Positions 1 to 11,628 of a stretch of 64,000 bases of DNA are shown here, in pieces. The first letter of the stretch is position 1. Each line of letters starts with the position of its first letter. Made by a program: the position numbers and the translations under genes. Under the pieces are notes generated by a model. The model was given only the letters and a program-made list of their open reading frames with translations. It did not search any database and had not been told where the DNA came from. Origin of the DNA: Saccopteryx bilineata (taxonomy: Eukaryota; Chordata; Mammalia; Chiroptera; Emballonuridae); assembly GCF_036850765.1 (NCBI RefSeq), contig NC_089490.1:276844482-276908481 (forward strand). The letters are read 5' to 3'.

Positions 1-79
1 TTGAAGAAAGTAATATATTTTAACAATATACAAAAATACTTTTAGTAGACAATTTTGAAGCCCTTTTTATATTCATATA

Positions 80-199
80 CAGGGTGGGGCAAAAGTAAGT
101 TTAAAGTTGTTTGTATGGAAAATAATAATCATTAAATAATAATAGAGGAATAAACTGTTTTGCATACTTACAACTGTAATTCTAATTTGCCCCACCCTG
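80..199. mobile_element. mariner-type MITE (120 bp, non-autonomous)
   Basis: Both ends carry the inverted repeat CAGGGTGGGGCAAA, and similarity continues inward on each arm to an ACAGTTGT-like block about 30 bases in. The left flank ends in TA, as expected for the TA target of mariner elements; the right flank starts TG, so one copy of the target has probably mutated. The interior is AT-rich with no coding potential. From memory, bats carry many short mariner derivatives with this GGGTGGGGCAAAAGTAGG end. The transcript could fold into a long imperfect hairpin. Confidence 0.8.
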
Positions 200-439
200 T
201 GAACTCTCATTCTTACAAATACTTTTTAAAAATCTAGATCTGTCAAATATGGTTCTAATATGTCTAGTACCAAAATGAAATAGGTGTGTGAGTTTGGGGA
301 GGAGAATTACATATTCATGAGATGTGAACTTTCTTCCTCTATATGAAACTCTTGGATGTGCTTATAGTGCTATGACTCTCAACACTACCTCTGTTTAACC
401 TAATATTTTAAAAGCTTGCACTGCCTTTGGAGCTAAGCT

Positions 440-570
440 AGGTTTAGCCCTCTTATTCTACCTTTGAGGAGACTGAGGCAGAAGTGACAAAGTGACTTTC
501 CAGGTCACAGATCTCTCTGAGGCAGAGTCAGTGCTGGGACCCCAGTCTTCTTTGCAGTGTCCTGGGATGA
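440..570 (-). repeat. MIR SINE fragment
   Basis: The stretch reads as a reverse-complement MIR core: GAGGAGACTGAGGCAGAAG, then a degraded 'gtgacttnccaggtcaca' block, then 'gcagagtcagtgctgggacccc'. This matches the ancient tRNA-derived MIR family, which amplified before the mammalian radiation. It is diverged and shows no flanking duplication. Confidence 0.7.
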
Positions 571-2431
571 GACCTTCTGAGGGTCTTAACAGGCACTGTA
601 GCAGCTGGCGTGTGAGGGTCCACATGGGCTCTCTCCCTCTTACCAGTGTCACTCAGGTCCCTAATATGGTTCCCACTCTCAGTTTAGCCAAACAAAGGAC
701 ATGAATTGCCCAGAGCTGCATGAAACCACAGTTATCCATTTGTCATGACCCGTGCTGGGCACTGCCTTGTTCTTGCCTTAGTAACCTATGGACAAGACTG
801 ATCTGCCAGCTGGATTAAAAGGGCATGTGTCTGGCCCATGCCCAAGTTCATGGAGCTCTGCTGTACTCAATGTGGGTCAGGAGTGTTAGAGAGAACCAGG
901 ATGCTGAAATGAAGAGATGCCATCCATAAAAGCCCATAGGCTGCACCAAGCAGAGAACAGATCTCTGCTGCTCAACTGTGCATTATGACAAAGAATAATA
1001 TCAGCTTTTTTTCATGTTCTGGAAGAGTTTTCTCTCTTAAATACAGGGGAACAGTTTGCAGTTCTATTATTGTCCTGTTGAGAGTGGGGAAGAGGATTAA
1101 AAGCATCACGGAGGATCCCAGGACAAATCCTTTCACATTCAAGAAGCCACTGTGGACAGTCAACCTCAGGCAAAGCTTTGTCGTGGGGGCTGTTTGGGAT
1201 CGGAAATGATCAGACTGTGCCCTCCAGAAGCTCATCATTCATTACGTGTTTATGTAAGAATGCCAGGGAGACATTGATTCATTCCGAGAGAGTGGTAAAA
1301 GTGATGGCTTAATTCAGAGGGGGGCAGCCAGCTTCCCACTGGGTCCTGTAGAAGGAAGGAAGGAAGACCATTTCTTCACATCTTTTGATTTCAGCAAAGT
1401 GATACAACGACAAGCTTATTAGTCAGGGCTGATATCACCCCACGTGCTTTCCTGTGGCTCAGCAGGGAAGAAAGTTTCACTCGTGCATTTCAGTTTCAAA
1501 CACGGATGCTCATCACAGTTCTAGCAAGTCATTGCTTCACTTAAATAGAAACTCTTCTCATAGGGAAGGTCATGGGTGAGCCTGTGCATTAAAATATTTT
1601 AAAGTAAATAAAAATAAATTCTTAAATCTAGGGAGTTCATCACAATTTAATTGATTTAAGAGATTTTTATACTTAAAGAAAGTTCATAAAAGTGATATCG
1701 TTGAAGTTGGATTTTAAAACAGTATCTTTGATCTTGGCCTCTGCATCTTCAAACCCAACTTAAACTTGCCCACGCTCTCAGGATAATTTTTATCCCATTT
1801 CCTTTGGGGACATTTATTAGGTTAAATCCAAGGGCTGACACCATTGTAGAATTGAGAAAAATGAGCTAACCAAAGAAAAGGCACAAGGCAGCTTTAACAA
1901 TGGCTTTTTCTCTCTATTTAGTACTTGTTTTTTTTCTCTTTTTGACTCTGCCATTTATGAAATAAAAGATTTTTTTCTTACTCATTTTAATATTCGCCCC
2001 ATCTAACGTGGTCTATGGCTCACAGCAGGTCTTTCCTGACAATTAGATTAAAAATGAATAAATGAACAGGTGAATGTTCATCCTTTCCACTTTTAATAAG
2101 GAACTACTCATTTGTTGAAATCATATAAAAATCTCAAACCGCACATAAGTGGAATGTGCATGAGTCGGTGATGTTTAGCTGACAGCACTCTGCAGACACA
2201 CGAACTGAATTCCCCTTGGTAAAGAGGCAGTGGATGTGTGCAGCCTTTTGTAGATAAGGTGTACACAGCTATAATAATTTAAATAAACCCATTTTTGTTT
2301 TAATGAAGGAAGAGACAATGGGTAGCAGAAGGCAGATGTGAAAATTTGAAGGCTCAAAAACTAAACTCACCTGTCAGGGAAGGAAAGAGCAGATGACAGT
2401 GAAATAGAGAATGCTGATGGGCTTGCTCAGG
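571..2431. other. No recognised feature
   Basis: Unique-looking, moderately AT-rich DNA. Short overlapping ORFs around 970-1240 lie on both strands, have no recognisable domain and no splice-site context I can defend. I see no young repeat here. Confidence 0.5.
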
Positions 2432-2513
2432 AAGAATGTGGTTCCCATGGATGCTGTAGGTAACAGCAAGAATGTGGTGTCATCCCCCCCCCCCCAAGGC
2501 TGTAGGTAACAGC
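2432..2513. repeat. Tandem duplication split by a poly-C run
   Basis: Two head-to-tail units share AAGAATGTGGT at the start and GCTGTAGGTAACAGC at the end. The first unit is 36 bp (2432-2467); the second is 46 bp (2468-2513) and contains a run of 12 C (2484-2495). The near-identity of the shared ends suggests a fairly recent duplication or slippage event. Confidence 0.75.
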
Positions 2514-3718
2514 ATGATTAGTCACAATAGGAAAGACACTGTGAGGTGCTGGAGAAAACTTTCCACCACACATTTTGGAGAATTAAAAGTTCAGGTGGCT
2601 TAACACCTAAGGAATCCTGACTATGCCTCCATCTTCATCATCTTGATTCGACATTTCCAGTATTTAACAAGATTTTATTTTATATCACTGTTTTTAGTAA
2701 ATTATGGTATAGATAAATTGGCCTCATGAAACCCATAAGAACAATTGTTTCAGCACAGCACTAAAACTCACCCCCTAAAGTCTACTTGGAAGGAGTCTGT
2801 GTCTCATGTGATTGTCTGAAATGCATACTTGACCACTCAAGAGAGGACATCAAATCGACAAGATGTGTGAAGTCATGGGATTTGGGAGAAATCTGTGTCT
2901 CATGGAAACACTGAGAAGATGCATCTGTGGAAGGCAGCTTAACAGTGACCTCACAGGAGAAATTTGTTAACTGCATCAAGAAGAAAACCAGAGTTAAATT
3001 TTAGATGTAACTTCCAATTTCTGGTCATTCCTGAAATGACAAGACTGTGTCTGGAAGGGACGTATTTACTCCCTCCTGAAGGGATGTCACATGGGTGGCG
3101 GCAGAGGCTGATTGTAGTGACTGCACACAGCCACTCCTACCGATCACTAACACAAGTAAAGGCTAACGAAGCCCAGTCGTGGGAATATGTGAACATGCAT
3201 GTGAGAAGACAATTTCTTCACCTCAGCAACTCTGACACATAAAGAAAATCTTCATGAAAATTATGTTGAAAACCCCAAGTATAGGAAATATCTATAATTT
3301 AATGCTAAGGGATTAAATAGCAAAAAATACATTCACAGAAGTTGTTAAAGGAAAAAACAATCAAGTGAGAGTAAGGATAGCATAAGCTTTTATGTATAAT
3401 TCTACAGTAAAAATGAAAGGTTAAGTGAGGGGTGAGCCATATATCAGCTTCTTTTCTGCCCCTTGGGGATTGGACCTCCCAGGGGATACCCAGTTTCTGC
3501 CCGGCTGGGGTGTCTGCTTCTGCCGTCTGGGAGAGGTGAGCATATTGTTTCCAGCTGACACTTCAAGCACAGGGAGATCATTTTAGCTTCTACTCTTAGG
3601 AAAAAACACAGACTGAAGGCCACACTTTATATAGAGGAACAGGCTCTGAAATCTTATAATGAGAGAATTCTGCTCAGTCCCTGTTTCTACTGCTTTTAAT
3701 TCTAGAGCTATATCTAGC
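2514..3718. other. No recognised feature
   Basis: Unique-looking DNA. The phrase TCTGTGTCTCATG occurs at about 2797 and again about 94 bases later in partly similar context, a weak hint of an old local duplication. No coding or repeat family is recognised. Confidence 0.45.
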
Positions 3719-3818
3719 TTCCCATATGTGCCTTGACCAGGCAAGGACCAGGGTTTCAAACTGGCAACCTCAGTGTTCCAGGTTGATGCTATATCCACTG
3801 CGCCACCACAGGTCAGGC
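3719..3818 (-). mobile_element. Rhin-1-like tRNA SINE, tail missing
   Basis: Read on the minus strand it begins GCCTGACCTGTGGTGGCGCAGTGG, the tRNA-like head with a pol III A box (TGGCGCAGTGG), and ends at the 'ggcacatatggg' part of the body. The CT-rich 3' part and A-tail seen in the complete copies at 49.5 and 61.5 kb are absent, so the copy is truncated at its 3' end. It abuts a long TG/TA microsatellite. Confidence 0.8.
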
Positions 3819-3847
3819 TTGTACTTTATTTTTACTTTAAAAATATT

Positions 3848-3849
<2 letters not shown>

Positions 3850-3881
<32 letters not shown>

Positions 3882-3975
3882 CATACACACATATGTATAC
3901 ATACATGTATAAGTGTGTGTATCTCTGTATATATATGTATGCATATATATATATGTTTGTGTGTGTGTGTGTGTT
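3850..3975. repeat. (TG)n / (TA)n alternating purine-pyrimidine tract
   Basis: A pure (GT)n run of about 29 bases is followed by mixed ATACAC/ATGTAT blocks, a TATATATA block and a second (TG)n run. Almost the whole 125 bases alternates purine and pyrimidine. It lies immediately downstream of a SINE head. Overlapping ORFs here are low-complexity artefacts. Confidence 0.9.
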
Positions 3976-5944
3976 TTTCTTTTTATCTATATACATTGAA
4001 GGGCAGGGGCTTTGGGCTGCCTTTTTTTTTTTTTCCCCACCACTTGGGCTGCCTTTTGACCAGAGTCTAATCTAACCAGAAATGGTGACTTGCTGGCTGG
4101 CCTGTGTGACGTTGGGCAGGGCAAAGGAATGACTTTTGAAAAGAAGTCGAAGAGTATTTTATAGGGTTCATTAAATTGGAAAAGAGATTTCTTCATCTTT
4201 TTGTTTTACGAATACATGCAGAGATGAAAAGACTTGAAGACTCAGCAATATGATTTTAGTGAGACTCTTCTCCAATTAAATTAGATAGTGAAGAAGGTAA
4301 AGTCTTAACCTTCTTAACTGGCAGCCACCCAGTTTCACATTTTGCAAGGACAGGACAATGCTATCACCTGTATGAATATAGAGGCACAATCAGGCAAGTT
4401 GGTGTTTGGCTTTGTTGTAGCATATTGTACCAAGGATTAATATAAATATACCAATAAGGATTTTTGTTTGTTTTGGTTTTGAAAATTATTATTTTTTCTT
4501 AAAAAATACTGAAACAGATTTCAAACTTAAGAAGCATGCTGTAACCTATGAGTACTTACTTTCTAAATACTTTCTCTTCCATCTATTCTAATTGTATTAA
4601 GTGCATGAAAACCAGTTTATTCTCTGGCTTATCAAAATGTTATTGCCAGCATGAAAACTAAAGGTAATATGTCCTGGCTTTTATGCTATTTGTTACCCAT
4701 TAGTGAAACTTCCTTGAGCTTATGAGCTAAGCCTACATTTTCTACCCTTGCAATATTTAGAATAATACTAAGCACATAGCAGGTGACTGATAAATAGTCT
4801 CGTCTAGTAATCTGCAGTTTCAGCAGTAGTAGTAATAGTTGAAATCACACAGATTTTTAAAAAATATTCCCTCATTTTAAAGTTTGCTATGAACTTTCCC
4901 TAACTTTTATTTTAACAGGGAATCAGTAAGGAGCTTTATAGACATATAAAAAGAAAAATTACACTTATTATTCCCAGGAATCCTATGGTGGCTGCTGTGT
5001 GAGCAGCGTGGGGACCACGGCATGTCCCAATTGTGGATACACATTTACATGACACCTGACTATTCACCAACACTGCTAAATACAATCCTCAGTCATCAAT
5101 AATGTATGCCATAATATTTTACAATGTAGGCAAAAAATAAATAAATTAGTCTTTAATTTTGCTCTGTAAACACTTTGCAAAATGGAATTCAGGGTTTAAG
5201 TAGTTTGCATAAGTCCATAATTCCATGTTTGCACCCCTAGTTTTTTGTTTAGTGGTGGCTTCAGACCCAGCAAAGCAGAAGAGAACAAAGCATTTTGACC
5301 TTAGAAAAATGTAGAATCCTATTGTCATAATAAAATTCAGAAATACATTTAACTAGAATATTTAACCAATTATATTCCATTCTCGCTCGTATAATTCCCT
5401 AGTTATATTATTTCAGTCTAATTATTTTTACTTTTTACTTTTTAGGGGATATAAGTTTAAAACCTATTTATTCAGAAGGGGCATTCAAAAGTCTTCAAAT
5501 TCTTTGTAAGCAACTATGCTTTTGACCAAACTTTAACTAACGGCCTTTCTCACTTGATTTTGTTGTAGACATTAGACCTTGGGTCCCAAGCTCTTGTCCA
5601 TCTAGTGCAGTGTTGTGAGGTGGATGAGGGAGCCCAGGGTAGGAACAAACATTCTTTCTCTCAAAACTGTAGGCTTCTCCCTCATGGCCTATGTTTAGGG
5701 GAGTCACATATTCAGATTATTTTCTTGGCCAAGTGGACTTTTGTTTACCCCTCTGCTATAGAAATTGACTTAATATTCTCAAGAGAAAGACACACCAAGA
5801 GGGAGAATTTTCAAAAACTATAAAAATAAAGTCTCCAGTAGAATTGGAAACAAAACCAAGAAAGCAAGCAGGTCTCAAGCTATTACTTGACATCCAGACC
5901 TCCCCAGCCTCACCAGAGAAGGACTATCTAGAGCATTTAGGTCC
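3976..5944. other. No recognised feature
   Basis: AT-rich unique-looking sequence with a T-run near 4021. A short stretch near 4770-4795 ('agcacatagcaggtgactgataaatag') resembles the 3' end of ancient MIR/L2-type repeats, but it is too short for a firm call. Confidence 0.45.
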
Positions 5945-6118
5945 GATGATCTGAATCTGATCACTGACTCCATCACATATTTTGTGGATTGGATACATTA
6001 CCTAAACAGATGAAATCTCAGTTTCTTACTATGTAAAGCAGAAATTCTCACAGCTTCGTACTGGGATAAAATAAAATAATGGATGTTGCATGTCAGTGCC
6101 TACCATAGAGTAGTGAGG
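5945..6118 (+). repeat. MIR SINE, diverged
   Basis: Matches the plus-orientation MIR layout: a 'tctgaatctgatcactgac' head region, a degraded core with 'acattacctaaacagatgaaatctcagtttctta', then 'atgtaaagcagaaattct' and a 3' part ending 'gcctaccatagag'. Substitutions throughout mark it as ancient. Confidence 0.55.
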
Positions 6119-6600
6119 GACTGGATATACAAATGGACAATGACCAGAACATACATAAAAATGGAACTCTCACCTACAACCTGCAGCAGTCTGCCCAGGG
6201 AACCAACCTATTATCTCTATAACCAGCCCCACAAACCAGTCTGCTCTCTATAAATCAGATGTGTTGGGAGTCAGACCTGTATCTCTAGTGGAATCCCAGA
6301 AGCTAACTAATAATCCCTCTAGCAATCGGCCTCAAAAAGCCAGCTTTCCCCAAATTCTTTCTGCTTCCAATGCAGGACTAGCCATAGAAAACCAATTGTG
6401 CTCTCCTAACCAGTTACATGGGAAACCCTGCTGCCAGCTAGCTCACCACCAGTTCCCCCAGGTGAACAGCCTTCATCTGCGCACCCCTGAGCCTTCCCTG
6501 TTTCCCCCATAAAACTTCCCCACTCCTCTGACCACTAAGTCTCTGCTGAAACATGAATGATGGCGGCTGACTCCTTTGCTGTAGCAAGTTCAGAATACAT
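6119..6600 (+). repeat. Possible solitary LTR
   Basis: About 480 bases with a composition unlike the AT-rich flanks. It is CA-rich and lacks introns, has a TATA-like CATAAAA near 6509, and ends in a block 'ctgctgaaacatgaatgatggcggctgactcctttgctgtag' that resembles R-U5 regions of class I endogenous retroviral LTRs as I remember them. I cannot define the TG...CA ends or a target duplication, and there is no internal proviral sequence next to it. It could equally be an unrelated old repeat. Confidence 0.35.
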
Positions 6601-6998
6601 AGACAGTGCTTTTCTCACTTGCTTGATCCATATTTATTTCCACAGTATCATTCAATGAATACTACAATCATAACAATAAAATAATTGTTGAATTAAATAT
6701 CAAATCAATGAATCATTGACTAATACATCTCTAGAGGACTTGGGCTGGTATTCATACAGTTCAGTTTATGTTTCTATTATTCTTGATTGAATAATTTTTG
6801 CTGATCTTTTCTTAAGTTTATTTTATTTTTCCTAATTTTACTTTTCCTAGTAAATTATTGATGGGAATCATGTCTGGTTTATGTTCCCAGTTTATTGGTT
6901 TGTAGTGCTGGTTAGCTTTATAGTGGGTCAGCACTTCTATTCTAAGATCCCAAGGGCCAAACTTTTAAATTCACTGTCCAAGAGAAAGAGCCACACAT
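6601..6998. other. No recognised feature
   Basis: AT-rich unique-looking sequence between the possible LTR and a G-rich tract. Confidence 0.4.
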
Positions 6999-7020
6999 GG
7001 GGCGGGGCGGGGCGGGGGGG
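6999..7020 (+). repeat. G-rich tract, potential G-quadruplex
   Basis: Four G-runs of 4, 4, 4 and 7 are separated by single C residues, an arrangement that satisfies the strictest intramolecular quadruplex pattern (loops of one base). The surroundings are AT-rich. No promoter or CpG island context is visible. Confidence 0.85.
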
Positions 7021-9014
7021 CAGTGGCTTTTACAACAACCAGGTCCTCTCTGCTGCTTCGCTCAATATTTAGGTCTTGTCGCAATACTCAGGAGGAAATT
7101 GGTTTGGGCTTTTGAATGTGTTCTTCACAAAGCCATGTGGTTGTAGAGTCATCTACAAATTGATTCTTTGGTGAATCGTTCCAGTATTTTTAATGGGCAT
7201 TGAATTTGAGCTATTTATGTCTAAATTTCTGATGGTTTTCTTTTTCAGACACTTTTTCCTTTTATGTGAAGAAAATGCATCACTTTCTATGCTTTATCCA
7301 TCTCCTGGTTTCTATCTGCTTTTACAATAACTGCTCCAAACCCTATAATTACATCTGTGTGGTCACAGCTTCCGGCGGCTCTGCGGTTATCCTACCCATA
7401 AATGGGGCTCACTGAGACTTCTTAGTGATGTCACACAGATAGAACACAAATACCCTCCTTCCAGAAGATGCCCTACCTCTGACCCTATCCTGCAACCTCC
7501 CAGCTCAGAAATAACCAGAATCTGTATGACCTCTGACCAACTGTAATGTGCAGTCCCCTATGAAAAAGACCCAACAACAGTTTGGTTATCATGTAATCTG
7601 TTACACAAACCTCTTTTACCCCTAAACTCAGAGAAATACAAGAGAAAACAAAAGAAATCACCAAATGTGGTTTTAGTAGCATCCAATTAAATGGTGACAA
7701 TTTACTGAAGTAATTTATTACACTGGTGCTCTTAACAATGGGTGGTCTGGCTCAGAGCTAGTTACAAGTGGAAACAATGTATCCTATAATTTTGATGTTA
7801 ATTTCAGTCTTGACAGATGCCAAGTGATAGCAGAGGGAATCCTGATCATGAGGAAGATAAATGATGCATTTTTAGCTACTAAAGGGGCAGCAATGTACTT
7901 GAGAAACTTAAAGAGAATTGTAGTATGTTTCTTTTCCTATGATCATAAATATAGGTGTGGGAAGGAGGAAGGAGACGATGTTCATTTCATTAGGTTTAAG
8001 GTTCTTCAACTTGAAGAAAATAATAGTGTAAAAGCAGTCATTGAATAAAAATCTCAGCATCAATTTCTGTATGTGCAATTCACTTAGTCTTAATTTATAC
8101 TACTTAGTTACTATCCAAAGTCTAAAACTCCTTATCATTTGTACATGGAAAACAGGCTATACTTACGAACCAGATTAATTGGTCAACATGAAAACACACT
8201 TGGTTGAAGAGTTACAGAACTTCTCAATATATCTAAATGGATCGGTTATATGAAAAGAATACTGAGAAAGTGAGTTTGAGTTGTCAGTATACAGAAAAGA
8301 CTGAGAAGGTATCAGTGAGGTTAAAATTCTCAGCTCCACCAAGAGAAAAAAATGCTTGTCCTAGGTGTCATATTTACGGTAGATTGCAGGATGGAATACA
8401 GGTGCAATTTCACCTGATCACATCAGAAATACCATATGGAAGAAAGATTTTGTAAACCATCAAAAACAGAGAATATTTTTACTTTCCTGATGTGAAATGC
8501 GATACTTTTTAAAAAAATCCGCATTTGTTTATCATTGACAGAGAACACAAAGCTGAAGGAATAACATGAACAAAAAAGTGAGCAGATTTATATATTTTAT
8601 AGCTCAAATGAGTACACATTCATTCTTCCACATCATGTCTTGAAAACCAGCTCCGCAGATCCTGGCAGGGACACTGCTCCGATGGCTGGAAGCTGTGTGT
8701 TGGTGTACTAGTGCATGTTTTGTTTTATTTTTCCTGTTAGTTGCACCTGACTTATTTTTCCCTGCAGTGGAGATGGTTTTCAGGATCCATGTATGCTGCA
8801 TGGGGGATTCTTCAAAGGGCAATGCAGAGAGCTTGACTGTCCTTTGGCAATCATGGAAGAAGAGATGCATGTTGAATGTAATTGGAAGGATTCTTTCCCA
8901 GATAGAAACCCAACTCAGACTAGCTTACAGTCAAAGAGAATGTAAAGGCTCACAAAACAGATAAGTCTAGCTTCAAGCATGGCTGGATCACTCAGAACCC
9001 ATATCCCTGCCAAG
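7021..9014. other. No recognised feature
   Basis: Unique-looking sequence. Small ORFs near 7824-8048 and 8237-8454 lack recognisable domains and are not supported by splice sites or similarity that I can see. Confidence 0.45.
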
Positions 9015-9016
9015 CA

Positions 9017-9050
<34 letters not shown>
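9015..9050. repeat. (CA)n microsatellite
   Basis: About 15 CA units preceded by a short GCACGCG segment. Confidence 0.95.
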
Positions 9051-9051
<1 letters not shown>

Positions 9052-10984
9052 CCTATTTTCTATGGATAATCAAGTGGGCATTAAGATTTCATTATGAAAA
9101 ATGTTCTTAAAATGCCAGAATAGTATACTTTTCTCCTTATTCAATATTATAGTAAAAATGAAGAGTGGATGGTATTAAAATTTTACCAGAAAATTTGTAT
9201 AGATCCTCAAATGAGAAAGAATTAGCACCCAGGTGCTTTTTTTAATTACCTAATGGCTAGACCAGATTGCTTTCTATTTTGCCTTGTTATTGTAGAATTG
9301 CAAGGATCAATGATCATTGATAATTGAAGCATGAAATGGAGGCCAATTTTACCTGAATTATAAAATTGGGCAAACGCCATTGAAGGTAATAATTCCTTTG
9401 CAATTGGAATCAGGCCATCAGAGTTCACAAGAAATAAATGGGTTCGTCTATAGGCATATAAGACTTTATTCATATTCATCTTGTTATTACAAGTCATCAA
9501 TGAAATATGTTTAATATGGCTGATTATGCCCCCATCACTTCAGGATCACTTAGATTCGACTAATTTGAATCTTACGGGAAACAACGTGGGACACCCATGA
9601 ATGGTACCTCGTCTTTTCTCTTGGTTCACTCCCTGTCCATCTCGGGAGCATGGTGTGTGAGTGTCATAGAGCAGGACATACAACATTGATATGAGGGGTT
9701 TTGTGTCACTCTTTTTCCCAGGCCCAATTGCTGTTCATGGAACAGAAAAAGAAATGCAGAATAAAGGAGCTAAAGGTTTGAGCACAGGCAGCATATTAAT
9801 AAGTAAAACACTTCCTAAAGCACAGAGAAGATCTGAAAAAACCTGTTTAAATAATGATGACTTTGATTTGAATTTTATAATAGATTTATTTAAAACCTCA
9901 GTTCAAAATATAACCTCTTGGAAAGTTTAAGTCTTTCAGTAAATTGGAAGTTGAACAATTGTATGTGGCTGACTTCAATTCAAAGAAAAAAGTAAATGAG
10001 ACCCCAAGGTCATCTTTATTCATTCCTGTGAAAATAAGAATGATGTCACGAGAACAGAAATATAGCTTCTACCTTGGAATTGTCTGTTGTACTAGTTTTT
10101 TAAAAAAAATGGGTTGTAGGCTTCTAAGTTATTGCCATTGCCTAAATGAACTTTTGTTAAACTATCTAAAAAATGTAAATTGACAAATAATACAACAATA
10201 ATCACCTTTAAAATAGTGACTTTTTCAGATTGGTTTTTCTGGAAGCAGACACTAAAATGATGTCCTGGTGTGGGATGTTCATTTGCGGTATCACCTGGGA
10301 AAGAAAAGAGGAGTGGGCAGGACTGGTCACAGGGGAAGTTCAAGGGTGAGGCCCCCTGACTAAGCCTCCCACCCTGGTAGGGAACTCGGGTGTGGAACTG
10401 TCAGCAGGGTCATCCTTCACTGGGCTGAACAGGCCAGGTGTTCAGTACCTTCTTCTCAGTCTCTGCATGGAGGTGCCCAGAGGACGTACGTGCCTGTGGG
10501 CGAGGCAGCTCCCCGGGAAGACCCTCAGTGGACCGGAGCTGCAGTAGGTGTCTGCTTCCCTCTCTGCATCTGGACAGCATGTGCTTCCTTTAAAGGGGAT
10601 CTTGGTGGCACCTCTGTGGGTCTGTTGAAGTGAAACTGTTACTGGAGGGAGAGTGGTCAGGAACTAAGTTCTTCCATGGCGCTGTGGGAAAGGGTCACAT
10701 GCATGGGAAGATTTTAAGTGATCATAGCAAGATTTACTAGAGGGCATGCAGGGTACAGATGCACTTAAAAAGGCTGCTGCACTCAGTGAGGCACTCCCCC
10801 AGATCTCAGGTGGTAGATCCCATTCACTGGCCCAGGTATACTGTGCCCAAGGCCTCATCCATGACCAGGTGGGTTATCTTTGACTTGCTGTGGAGGAAGT
10901 CCAGTTTCTGGGGCAGCAGGCCCACACTTGGGCCCACCAGGCCCACAGAGGTCAACAGGTCCCAGAGCTGCATCACCCAGGGAC
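9051..10984. other. Mostly unrecognised; one small minus-strand open frame
   Basis: AT-rich to about 10.2 kb, then noticeably GC-richer to about 11.4 kb. Within the GC-richer part an open frame runs on the minus strand from ATG at 10973 to TGA at 10824 (49 codons; Leu-rich start, then ...THLVMDEALGTVYLGQ-stop). I do not recognise the peptide. It could be a chance frame, an unlisted repeat, or a worn exon or pseudogene fragment. Confidence 0.35.
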
Positions 10985-11040
10985 TGAAGCTGACCTGGGG
11001 CAAGTTACTTAACTTCCCTGTGCCTCATTCCCTACCTACA
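10985..11040 (+). repeat. MIR core fragment
   Basis: The segment 'acctggggcaagttacttaacttccctgtgcctcattccc' matches the conserved core of MIR (tgaccttgggcaagtcacttaacctctctgagcctcagtttcc). Only the core survives. Confidence 0.7.
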
Positions 11041-11574
11041 CCTCCGCTGCCAAGGATCAATGGTGCCCGGGCTGTGATCAGTGCTATGTTCCCACCAGCA
11101 TGGCTGTCAAAAAGAGAGTGGGGCCTTTGTCAAGCTTCCTTATATTTCTTTGAACTTGGGAAAGAGCAGGCTTTTTTTCAAACTATCCAATCTCTTTCCT
11201 GGCTTTGCTCAGGCTTACATCCTTAGCCTATCTGATCCTTTCTCCAGATTTTCTCAGATTGTCTCCTCCCCTTTATGGTTGCCATTTGGCTCCTACTGCC
11301 CGTGCACTCAGTAAAGGTATTTCCTCTGTGCCACTGCCCTTCCCCTCATCTCTCCTCCCTGCCTAGTGGTGCAGACTGCCCAAGGTGGCTGCAAAGGGCC
11401 TTTCCAGCTTTCCCAGATGCGCACAGTGACCGTGCAACTGTCCTTTCCTAGCTAATCTGGCTGGTTCATTTGTTCTTTTCTTTTTTGTTAATATTCATCT
11501 ACCTACTATAATAAAACATGCTCCCCAAGTGCTTTACATTAACCAACAGGTTAAAAGCAAGCATGTCCTAATGA

Positions 11575-11575
<1 letters not shown>
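11041..11575. other. No recognised feature
   Basis: GC-moderate, C/T-rich plus strand with overlapping short ORFs but no recognisable domain; becomes AT-rich after 11460. Confidence 0.4.
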
Positions 11576-11622
<47 letters not shown>

Positions 11623-11628
11623 ACACAC
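11576..11628. repeat. (CA)n microsatellite
   Basis: About 26 CA units with one TAC interruption; long enough to be polymorphic in a population. Confidence 0.95.

Noticed and set aside
3726..4075. Cys/Val-rich ORFs of 100-114 codons
   Set aside because: Translation of the (TG)n/(TA)n microsatellite and a SINE head.
10759..11226. 155-codon plus-strand ORF
   Set aside because: It runs through a MIR fragment and shows no recognisable domain; the amino-acid composition follows local base composition.
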